Source of the DNA: a virus | Virus record (IMG/VR): IMGVR_UViG_3300031857_000002 | Location: 62,001-126,000 of that record | Reading direction: 5' to 3' (one strand) | Length of the DNA: 64,000 bases | In this document: one piece after another, positions 58,835-64,000 of the stretch | How the letters are laid out: each line of letters begins with the position of its first letter | How positions within the stretch are numbered: the stretch's first letter is position 1 | The notes under the pieces: generated by a model | Told to the model about the DNA's origin: nothing | The model's database searches: none | The model's input: only the letters and a program-made list of their open reading frames with translations | Position numbers and translations under genes: made by a program

Positions 58835-59729
58835 CTACTTTGGGATCATATCCTAGAATGGTTCTAGCACGATCAATATTTAATGCGCCACGTGACGGGA
58901 AGTCTGCGTCTTTGTCTTTGCACTCAATAGTACCCTTGCCAACAATTTTAACAATCATTTCTGCGGCTTCTAACAAGCTCACACTATGTGATTTAGTAAT
59001 GTTATAGGTGCTGTTACGACTCATAATACGAGTAGCAGCCGCCACAATGCCATCTGCGGCATCATCTACATAGGTAAAGTCTAGCGTCTCCCCTGCCCCA
59101 TTAACTTTGAGAACGCCTCCTCGCATGGCGCCGAGCATAAATTTTGCCACAACTCGGTCTTCCACATCCAAGGGGCCGTATACAGCACTAGGCCTAATAA
59201 CAGCGTAATCGAAAGCGCCGCGGCGATGGTAGTCTTTGACAATGTCTTCTCCAGTTAATTTTAAGATGCCATATTGGCCAATGGGTTTACAGTCGTAGTC
59301 TTCTTCTACTTGATCTTCAAAGTCGCCATACACCATTGAACTGGAAATGTACACCACCCGTTCCACACCGTGCTTTTTGGCACTCTCACAAACGTTGATC
59401 AAACCTTCCATCATAACACGGCTACCCCAGGCAGGGTTGGCATTGACAACTTTCTGTCGGGGAAAACTTGCCATGTGAATAATCACTTCAGGCTTGTGTT
59501 TGTTTACTAACCAATCAAAGTTGTCAGCATCGGTAATATCAATATGATAGATATTTTTGCCTGATATCTTCTTTAACCGTTCCGACATCAAGTAGTCAAG
59601 TTCCGCTTGTGGAATGATTCCGTAGTTAGTACGTGTGTCTGTTATGATCACTTCGTGTTCTAGAGATTCTAATCGTTGTACCACGTTGTGGCCAATGAGC
59701 CCTAGGCCGCCTGTTACTAATATTTTCAT
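58761..59729 (-). CDS. NAD-dependent epimerase/dehydratase (extended SDR)
   Basis: The frame opens at 59753, but the ATG at 59729 (MKILVTGGLGLIGHNVVQRL) overlaps the upstream stop in ATGA and starts at the beta strand of the nucleotide fold; 322 residues. GGLGLIG is the NAD-binding loop, HMASFPRQK the sugar loop, ISSSMVYGD and QYGILKLTGE supply Ser and the YxxxK pair (Tyr-Lys). RPSAVYGP and DFTYVDDAADGIV complete the UDP/dTDP-sugar epimerase signature. It probably prepares the nucleotide sugar that the adjacent DegT enzyme aminates. The pair is typical of amino-sugar synthesis. Confidence 0.94.
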   Translation of the reverse strand: MKILVTGGLGLIGHNVVQRLESLEHEVIITDTRTNYGIIPQAELDYLMSERLKKISGKNIYHIDITDADNFDWLVNKHKPEVIIHMASFPRQKVVNANPAWGSRVMMEGLINVCESAKKHGVERVVYISSSMVYGDFEDQVEEDYDCKPIGQYGILKLTGEDIVKDYHRRGAFDYAVIRPSAVYGPLDVEDRVVAKFMLGAMRGGVLKVNGAGETLDFTYVDDAADGIVAAATRIMSRNSTYNITKSHSVSLLEAAEMIVKIVGKGTIECKDKDADFPSRGALNIDRARTILGYDPKVDVQEGFQNYFNWLNNSVYWSPKAV

Positions 59730-60055
59730 TTGTTGCCCCACTTCAATGTCCAAAAGGTTTGATCCTGTTCACTTAATCTTGCCATGATACGATACAAGTG
59801 TCCGTAACTAGAAATATCTGCTTGACGAGTCCAGTAAGGTTTTTCCACAGCATGTTCCATGATGAACTTACCAGCATCTGATTCTTGCCACTCGTATATG
59901 GGTTGTGCCACATACAAATCAGGATCTTCTACATCGCCCATGCGGATCTGGTGTACACACACGTCACGAAACTTTACAGCTTTGTCTCCAATGATTTCAA
60001 CCCGTTCAGGTTGCCATTGCTTGTATTCGTCTGGATAAGTGCTTGTTATTGCCAT
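59726..60055 (-). CDS. conserved hypothetical phage protein (109 aa)
   Basis: 109 residues, soluble. VKFRDVCVHQIRMGDVEDPD, VAQPIYEWQESDAGKF and ISSYGHLYRIMARLSEQDQT are distinctive. I recall similar small proteins in T4-like aquatic phages without function. No Shine-Dalgarno before the ATG; instead a TATACT box ends five bases upstream. It precedes the epimerase by ATGA overlap, but its relatives are not tied to sugar genes, so its place here may be fortuitous. Confidence 0.65.
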   Translation of the reverse strand: MAITSTYPDEYKQWQPERVEIIGDKAVKFRDVCVHQIRMGDVEDPDLYVAQPIYEWQESDAGKFIMEHAVEKPYWTRQADISSYGHLYRIMARLSEQDQTFWTLKWGNK

Positions 60056-60060
60056 ATGCT

Positions 60061-60089
60061 AGTATAGCATACGGATTAGTCTTTAGCAA
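60061..60089 (-). promoter_or_regulatory. sigma70-like promoter abutting the 60055 start
   Basis: On the minus strand TTGCTA (60084-60089), 17-base spacer, TATACT (60061-60066), preceded by TGC. Initiation is expected about seven bases on, at the ATG of the 109-residue protein, giving an essentially leaderless message. The -10 lies within the inverted repeat ATGCTA/TAGCAT (60056-60070). Confidence 0.45.
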
Positions 60090-60747
60090 CCAAGTCGGCT
60101 GCCATTGGGAAGATTGCTGTGATGGCCTGAGCACAAGCTCGTGCAATCTCTTGATGTTCTTTTTGTGTGCCGTTGGCACTGCGTAATTCGATAAAGTGAA
60201 TCCAGGAACGCAAGGTTCCATTCATGTACAACCGACTTTCAATCAGGCCTTCGGGTAACACAGCCCGGGCTTGTTCTTTAGCAATGCCATTTTTGATTGC
60301 CCATTCATATTCACGTTTGGCAGCATAGATAACTCGTTGTTGAGCTCTGTACCATTCGTTCTGTAACAGCACATCATCTGTCTCTACGCTGTTTTGTCTA
60401 TTTGATGTGTCTTGAAGTCGGGCATCTCGGGTAACAAAGTTAAGATCCTTTGTTGGGTCAGCGTAACGCTGGCTAAACTCTTGGAAACTAAAACTTCTGT
60501 GACGTAACATCTGCCTTGCAATATCTCTTGTTGTCGTAATCTCCATGCAAGCTGATACCATTTCGAGAGGGCTCCAGTGCTGGTGCTTAACGAGGTACCT
60601 AATGAGCTTGTCTGAAGTGCTGGTGTTGAGTTGGTTACTTGGATTGGAGACTCTTGCACAGTAGGCAATGAGTTCTTGTGCGTCTGCAATTCCCTGGCTC
60701 GCGAAATCTGCAGTGGGTTGGCTGTAACTGAGTAGTCTGACATCCAT
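60076..60747 (-). CDS. thyX: FAD-dependent thymidylate synthase ThyX
   Basis: 223 residues, normal family length. The ThyX signature RHRSFSFQEFSQRY (RHRxxSxxxxSQR, about residues 83-96) is intact. HWSPLEMVSACMEI precedes it, and ARAVLPEGLIESRLYMNGTL with WIHFIELR completes the dUMP/FAD site. It makes dTMP from dUMP using methylene-tetrahydrofolate and NADPH, supporting phage DNA synthesis. ThyX is common in T4-like aquatic phages. The start at 60747 has no Shine-Dalgarno and lies two bases after a TATAAATA box that overlaps the upstream stop. Confidence 0.96.
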   Translation of the reverse strand: MDVRLLSYSQPTADFASQGIADAQELIAYCARVSNPSNQLNTSTSDKLIRYLVKHQHWSPLEMVSACMEITTTRDIARQMLRHRSFSFQEFSQRYADPTKDLNFVTRDARLQDTSNRQNSVETDDVLLQNEWYRAQQRVIYAAKREYEWAIKNGIAKEQARAVLPEGLIESRLYMNGTLRSWIHFIELRSANGTQKEHQEIARACAQAITAIFPMAADLVAKD

Positions 60748-60749
60748 AA

Positions 60750-60757
60750 TATTTATA
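60750..60757 (-). promoter_or_regulatory. TATAAATA box before thyX
   Basis: Exact late-type box on the minus strand, overlapping the TAA stop of the upstream gene and ending two bases before the ATG. That is closer than expected for a promoter of thyX itself, since initiation would fall within the first codons. May be coincidence of a TAA stop in AT-rich sequence. Confidence 0.25.
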
Positions 60758-61055
60758 GTCCGTTGAGGAGTTTGTCGGTTTCAGGTTGTAGAATTTTGGC
60801 TACTTCACTAACGTCAACAACAAAGTCAATATCCTTGACTTCGTCGCCTAGTTCAGTAAGTGTGCGGGTCAAGACAATTTCTAATTCGTCCATGTCAAGA
60901 CCCTGTTTTTTAAGTGTAGCTAGATTGATAGTACGTTGTTTTTTACCATGCAATCTAATTACAACTTTTTTAATGCATTCAAGTGGGATCTCAGTCTTGT
61001 TGACTTCTTCAATGATGTGTTCCCACTTGTCAAGGAACTCATTACTGAACTGCAT
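60753..61055 (-). CDS. conserved hypothetical phage protein (100 aa)
   Basis: 100 residues, strongly charged and helical: MQFSNEFLDKWEHIIEEVN, KKVVIRLHGKKQRTINLATL, then a helix around MDELEIVLTRTLTEL and an acidic end with LQPETDKLLNGL. Similar proteins occur near small regulatory genes in T4-like aquatic phages; no function is known to me. The alternating basic and acidic surfaces suggest a partner-binding or nucleic-acid role, without direct evidence. The start overlaps the end of the AT-hook protein gene by 14 bases. Confidence 0.7.
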   Translation of the reverse strand: MQFSNEFLDKWEHIIEEVNKTEIPLECIKKVVIRLHGKKQRTINLATLKKQGLDMDELEIVLTRTLTELGDEVKDIDFVVDVSEVAKILQPETDKLLNGL

Positions 61056-61779
61056 CTGCTGACACTACCTTGGCCTTGGGAGGACGACCACGGCGAGGTG
61101 CTGTGGCAGTAGGTTGTGCCTGCTCTTGGGCTGGCTCAGAATAGTGATTCAAGTTCACGGCCGGATACATGCGTTGAGCATCTTTCTTCATTCTAGCAGC
61201 CTCGGAGATCATGCCTTTGGCTTCCGATTCCATGCGTTTGGCCTGCGCCAACATGTTCATGGCCAGTGACTTGTCATCAAGTGCACCATCAGTTGATGCA
61301 AGTAATGGTTCCGGCTGTTGTGTTTTGCGCTCCTGGACACGTTTGAATTCTGCTTCGGCTTTGCGCTTCACAGCAGGATCAACTAGGCCAGTGCTTTTGT
61401 CAATTTCACGCAGGCGATTAATTGCTGCCTCACCTGTTTCCATCTCTTTGATAATACGATTGAGTTCGTCTAGCTTGACATTGCTTTGAGCATTGGGTGT
61501 GACAATAACTTGATTGCTAGGAATCTTCTTGATCATGCCTTCTCGATGCAAGGCTTCTAGTTGCGGACGACCATCTGGCAGTACTCCGCGGTGTAAGGCA
61601 TCTGCCAAGTTGGTAGCTTGTTGGCCCACAGGGCTTTCTAACGTTTTCATGATTGAGTCATGAATATGTGTAGGAAGTGTCTCGGGATAGATGACCAAAC
61701 ACATGTGGTCCTCGCCGGGTACTTCTCTAAATAAGATAGCAACCTTGCGGTCACCGTGTCTTCCGATGTGTTTAAGCAT
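61042..61779 (-). CDS. conserved phage protein with C-terminal AT-hook motif
   Basis: The frame is open to 61881, but the ATG at 61779 has AAGGAG six bases upstream and starts a sensible N-terminus (MLKHIGRHGDRKVAILFREV); 245 residues. Residues 1-110 form an ordered domain with PGEDHMCLVIYPETLPTHIH and VGQQATNLADALHRG. A helical, likely coiled middle follows (LNRIIKEMETGEAAINRLRE and AKRMESEAKGMISEAARMK). The end APRRGRPPKAKV is an AT-hook (RGRP core). A DNA-binding or nucleoid/replication-associated role is plausible from the hook only. Confidence 0.7.
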   Translation of the reverse strand: MLKHIGRHGDRKVAILFREVPGEDHMCLVIYPETLPTHIHDSIMKTLESPVGQQATNLADALHRGVLPDGRPQLEALHREGMIKKIPSNQVIVTPNAQSNVKLDELNRIIKEMETGEAAINRLREIDKSTGLVDPAVKRKAEAEFKRVQERKTQQPEPLLASTDGALDDKSLAMNMLAQAKRMESEAKGMISEAARMKKDAQRMYPAVNLNHYSEPAQEQAQPTATAPRRGRPPKAKVVSADAVQ

Positions 61780-61981
61780 TTTCTTCTCCTTGTGGGGTTT
61801 GTGCTTGGGCTTGCTGAGCAGCCAATTGGGCTTGAGTAGCTTCAATAAAGTTGGTGATCTTTTCGTATAGTTCGCCAACACTTTTCATCTCATGAGCTTT
61901 GAATGCTCCGCGAGTACACGAAGCATCAATCAAGTTCTTGATTGAAACGATGTCTGTGATTGTTAGTTGTGCGTTTTCCAT
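61772..61981 (-). CDS. small conserved phage protein (69 aa)
   Basis: 69 residues. LTITDIVSIKNLIDASCTRG and HEMKSVGELYEKITNFIEAT are helical, followed by a Gln/Ala tail (AQLAAQQAQAQ). No Shine-Dalgarno is seen before the ATG. A pattern like this, small and helical with a Gln-rich end, occurs beside the AT-hook gene in related phages as far as I remember. Overlaps the next gene by eight bases. Function unknown. Confidence 0.7.
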   Translation of the reverse strand: MENAQLTITDIVSIKNLIDASCTRGAFKAHEMKSVGELYEKITNFIEATQAQLAAQQAQAQTPQGEENA

Positions 61982-62017
61982 GTAAATATTTAACGAGAAT
62001 ATATCTAGTGGAGATTT

Positions 62018-62206
62018 TTATTCAATCCCAAAATGTTTCAACACATAAGATCCTGCTGAATCATGTTGAAATTGATTTATTGTGGCAATATCCGCACATT
62101 CTCTCACAATCAAATTGGCCAGTTGATCAATTTTATCAACTGCAATCCACTTACCGCTTACGTCGGTTCCTATTTGATTTACTAATTCCTGTAGTTTGGG
62201 TTCCAT
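62018..62206 (-). CDS. small hypothetical protein (62 aa)
   Basis: 62 residues starting at 62206 with AAGAAG just upstream. IDQLANLIVRECADI and the C-terminal VLKHFGIE form a layout that recurs in many small proteins of aquatic phages (variable start, a helix with IVRECA, an end KxHFGxE). It overlaps the end of the upstream gene by 56 bases in another frame, which is much but both frames have convincing ends. Function unknown. Confidence 0.6.
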   Translation of the reverse strand: MEPKLQELVNQIGTDVSGKWIAVDKIDQLANLIVRECADIATINQFQHDSAGSYVLKHFGIE

Positions 62207-62390
62207 ACTTCTTTTCCATAACTGGTTTGATGTTGATATCGTATATCTGTTCCATCACACGCCACAATCCTCGGCGTTCAAGTGCGGTCATGCCACGTAC
62301 CCAAGGTGGGTCAGTGGCTAATTTTGGCACTTCATAATCTTCTCTGTACATCACACACATTGAGTGAATGATCTCTTCTCGAGTTTTCAC
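62151..62390 (-). CDS. small hypothetical protein (79 aa)
   Basis: 79 residues. MKTREEIIHSMCVMYREDYE and WVRGMTALERRGLWRVMEQI are typical of a small conserved protein of T4-like aquatic phages; the end is very basic (ISKSNRNRRKR). The basic tail is encoded in the stretch overlapping the 62018 gene and may be a recent extension. The ATG is four bases inside the previous gene. Function unknown. Confidence 0.6.
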   Translation of the reverse strand: MKTREEIIHSMCVMYREDYEVPKLATDPPWVRGMTALERRGLWRVMEQIYDINIKPVMEKKYGTQTTGISKSNRNRRKR

Positions 62391-62626
62391 TTGTATTCCT
62401 TGATGTCCTTGTGCGTGACCACAATGATGTAATGCACTTGGCCATTGTATTTGATAGGCAAATCCAAATGCACAGTAATGCGTGGACCCTCAATGTGATT
62501 GATCACTGTATCGTTACCTACTGTACCTACAAAGGGAATCTTGTTCCAATGTCCGAACACACGATCCCCTAAGTACCATATAGGGTAGTAACCGATACGT
62601 TCAAAGTAATCGGTTTGATTACCCAT
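62387..62626 (-). CDS. small hypothetical protein (79 aa)
   Basis: 79 residues, beta-rich: YFERIGYYPIWYLGDRVFGH, then KIPFVGTVGNDTVINHIEGP and a strand region VHLDLPIKYNGQVHYIIVV. It could be an SH3- or OB-like small barrel by strand pattern only. The ATG lies in the TAATG of the upstream membrane protein gene; its own stop overlaps the next start. Function unknown. Confidence 0.65.
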   Translation of the reverse strand: MGNQTDYFERIGYYPIWYLGDRVFGHWNKIPFVGTVGNDTVINHIEGPRITVHLDLPIKYNGQVHYIIVVTHKDIKEYK

Positions 62627-62805
62627 TACAATTTCATCTTATGTTTATTGAGAAAGTAGTTAACGGCAGCAATGGCAAAATTAAATGCGGCACTAACATA
62701 GTTTCCAACCGCTAGCGAACTCAATCCTGCCATAACACAGATACCAATGATGAACCAAGTAATAGCATCTTGGTGTGTAATATACCACGTTCTAAAAGCA
62801 CTCAT
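62626..62805 (-). CDS. small two-helix membrane protein (59 aa)
   Basis: ATG at 62805 with AAAGGAA upstream, stop TAA overlapping the next ATG (TAATG). Two hydrophobic segments are seen: AITWFIIGICVMAGLSSLAV (about 15-34) and VSAAFNFAIAAVNYFL (about 37-52), with a basic end NKHKMKL. Likely an inner-membrane protein. Too short for common gene-length cutoffs. It could be a holin-like, superinfection or lysis-timing protein, but nothing specific supports this. Confidence 0.7.
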   Translation of the reverse strand: MSAFRTWYITHQDAITWFIIGICVMAGLSSLAVGNYVSAAFNFAIAAVNYFLNKHKMKL

Positions 62806-62990
62806 GTTAGTTTCCTTTCGTGTACAAGAGTTTCAAACTGTTCAAACAGTTCTTCAAACTTATGATGATAAACAGCAGACAATGCCTCAAAATCGGCACT
62901 CTCTGCATTCCGCTTGGCCAACAACTTAACGTCATCAACCATGCCCCAGCAACTCATAATCTGTTGCTCAAAATCAAAACGGTCTGTCAT
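62802..62990 (-). CDS. small hypothetical helical protein (62 aa)
   Basis: The ATG at 62990 forms ATGA with the upstream stop and is preferred over 62999. 62 residues: TDRFDFEQQIMSCWGMVDD, AKRNAESADFEALSAVYHHK and a helical end with EELFEQFETL. I recall similar short proteins (starting near DRFDxEQQIM) in T4-like aquatic phages. No known function. The stop overlaps the membrane protein start. Confidence 0.65.
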   Translation of the reverse strand: MTDRFDFEQQIMSCWGMVDDVKLLAKRNAESADFEALSAVYHHKFEELFEQFETLVHERKLT

Positions 62991-63121
62991 TGCTTCCATT
63001 CCTGTCTGGCCTTAAGGGCCTCTGTAAAAATCTTCTTAGCTATTTCCCAAATTGGATGCCAACAGTATCCTACTGCGGCACCCGCTACAAACCAATTTAA
63101 TGCATTAAGAAAGTCTTGCAT
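62987..63121 (-). CDS. very small membrane-associated protein (44 aa)
   Basis: ATG at 63121 shares a base with the TAA of the VWA-like gene (TAATG), and its TGA overlaps the next ATG. 44 residues: one hydrophobic segment, LNALNWFVAGAAVGYCWHP, and a charged helix EIAKKIFTEALKARQEWKQ. Single-pass or surface-bound membrane peptide. Below usual length cutoffs but both junctions fit exactly. Confidence 0.6.
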   Translation of the reverse strand: MQDFLNALNWFVAGAAVGYCWHPIWEIAKKIFTEALKARQEWKQ

Positions 63122-64000
63122 TAGTGAGACTTCTCCTCGTCATAGTAAGCATATTGACCCCATGGTGGCTCAATAGTTGTGGTACCGTGCAAGATCCAAA
63201 CTGTATCTGCATAGTTCTCATCACCCCAGCTACCGAATGGGTATCCGTCTGTAAACACTACAAGACGCTTGGGCTCAATCTCGTTCTCTTTTAAGTAACT
63301 GTAGATGGCGTCAAAGTCTGTGCCGCCGCCACCTTTGACCTCGTAGTCGCAAATGTCATCTAAGTTGTCACTGTCGTATTGTGCAGGGTTATATGCTTCT
63401 GTGTCAAAAGTAAACACATGGATCTTGTACGCAGGGAACGAGTCCATGATACCTTGAATCTCACCCAAGAAGTCTTTTAGCATGGTCTCGCTAATTGAAC
63501 CAGAAGCGTCCAGTGCCACAGCAATGTCAATCATGGGATCCACCTTCATGCCGGGCATGACAGCATCCATGTGCCAGCCTTTGCGGCTTGCTCTCATCCA
63601 TGTGTAGTCACTTTTAATTGTAGATTCCAATTGCATACGGAGCAGTTCACGCCAGTTCATCTGGGGCTCTGTGAGCTCTTGTATAAGACGCTTGACACCT
63701 GCGGGCAAGTTACCTGCGCCATCCACTGTAGCGGCAGCCGCCAACATGGCTTCTTTAATCTCATCCTTAATTTGCTGACGCTCTTCTGCTGTGAGCTTGG
63801 GACGACCCTTGCCTTCTTTCTCGTTGCCATCGCCATCTTGTTCCTCATCGCCTTCGCCATCTAAGTGCTCGTCGATCATCTGGTCCAGCAATTTGCCAAT
63901 GTCAAGTTTTTCTGCTTTCTCGTACAAGATATCGTAGATCTCTTCCGAGCTCATGCCGTCATACTTGGGATTGTGCAAACACGGCACTGTGGTGATCTTC
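63121..64000 (-). CDS. VWA-like domain protein, putative metallopeptidase family (5' end outside window)
   Basis: The frame continues to the right edge; the GTG at 63987 is not a convincing start, since VPCLHNPKYDGMSSEEIYDI looks like the interior of the VWA-like/metallopeptidase family (DUF2201 type), whose N-terminal HExxH part would be outside. An acidic linker (GEGDEEQDGDGNEKEG) leads to a VWA domain with intact metal site: VALDASGSISETM, KGGGGTDFDAIY and VVFTDGYPFGSW. T4-like aquatic phages often carry this family together with an AAA+ MoxR-like ATPase; that partner would lie to the right. The exact role in infection is unknown. Confidence 0.82.
   Translation of the reverse strand, partial: KITTVPCLHNPKYDGMSSEEIYDILYEKAEKLDIGKLLDQMIDEHLDGEGDEEQDGDGNEKEGKGRPKLTAEERQQIKDEIKEAMLAAAATVDGAGNLPAGVKRLIQELTEPQMNWRELLRMQLESTIKSDYTWMRASRKGWHMDAVMPGMKVDPMIDIAVALDASGSISETMLKDFLGEIQGIMDSFPAYKIHVFTFDTEAYNPAQYDSDNLDDICDYEVKGGGGTDFDAIYSYLKENEIEPKRLVVFTDGYPFGSWGDENYADTVWILHGTTTIEPPWGQYAYYDEEKSH

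Noticed and set aside
57704-60747. ThyX plus the modification cluster as a thymidine hypermodification system
   Set aside because: ThyX is a normal dTMP-making gene in this phage type; no hydroxymethyl-uracil kinase, base transferase or other hypermodification gene is seen.
61780-61881. N-terminal extension of the AT-hook protein
   Set aside because: A strong AAGGAG precedes the internal ATG at 61779 and the extension overlaps the upstream small gene in another frame.
1-64000. tRNA genes or CRISPR arrays
   Set aside because: I saw no cloverleaf with typical T-arm sequence and no regularly spaced short direct repeats; the only tandem repeats are in coding frames. A tRNA search program was not run.

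Overview
The window is part of the genome of a T4-type tailed phage (contractile-tail myovirus). A late sigma factor of the T4 gp55 type, baseplate wedge proteins gp53, gp25 and gp6, a gp5-type central spike and an exceptionally long tail/baseplate protein lie in one tightly packed strand. The small genes at the right end, ThyX and the VWA-like protein have the look of T4-like phages of aquatic bacteria (cyanophages and relatives). The base composition is moderate by eye (not computed) and less AT-rich than is usual for SAR11 phages. The host cannot be named from the sequence. Both ends of the window cut a gene.

Layout. (1) 1-883, minus: partial late sigma factor gene behind a strong sigma70-like promoter. 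(2) 975-32730, plus: virion module. In order: a Gln/Ala-rich protein, a probable tube/baseplate protein with acidic repeats, gp53, a hub-like protein, gp5 without lysozyme, an unknown structural protein, gp25, gp6, a 4775-residue protein, three tail/baseplate accessory proteins, a fibre-like protein and a further structural protein, ended by a clear terminator at 32735. (3) 32786-50024, plus: a densely overlapping run of glycosyltransferase-like proteins, a 2OG-oxygenase-like protein, seven radical SAM proteins, an SGNH-hydrolase-like protein, a NodU-type carbamoyltransferase and unknown proteins. (4) 50003-54338, minus: an eighth radical SAM protein, an amidinotransferase and two glycosyltransferase-like paralogues. 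(5) 54337-57735, plus: a 1132-residue protein with nine aromatic tandem repeats and a glycosyltransferase-like C-terminus. (6) 57704-64000, minus: DegT-type aminotransferase, NAD-dependent epimerase, ThyX, an AT-hook protein, a string of very small genes and a partial VWA-like/metallopeptidase gene.

The unusual part is 33-60 kb. Eight radical SAM proteins of at least three subtypes are translationally coupled to sugar-transfer, carbamoyl-transfer, amidino-transfer and sugar-amination enzymes. Seven of the eight carry their accessory Cys cluster on the N-terminal side of the SAM core instead of the C-terminal side. My inference is that this is a phage-encoded pathway that builds and installs a complex modification, most likely a glycan on virion or cell-surface material, or a modified peptide. 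The substrate is not visible in the sequence. The aromatic-repeat protein is the best candidate for a scaffold, acceptor or multi-site transferase.

Transcription: the late sigma factor sits behind a sigma70-like promoter. TATAAATA-type late boxes are found before several virion genes. Four genes without a Shine-Dalgarno sequence have a promoter-like box directly against the start codon, suggesting leaderless messages.
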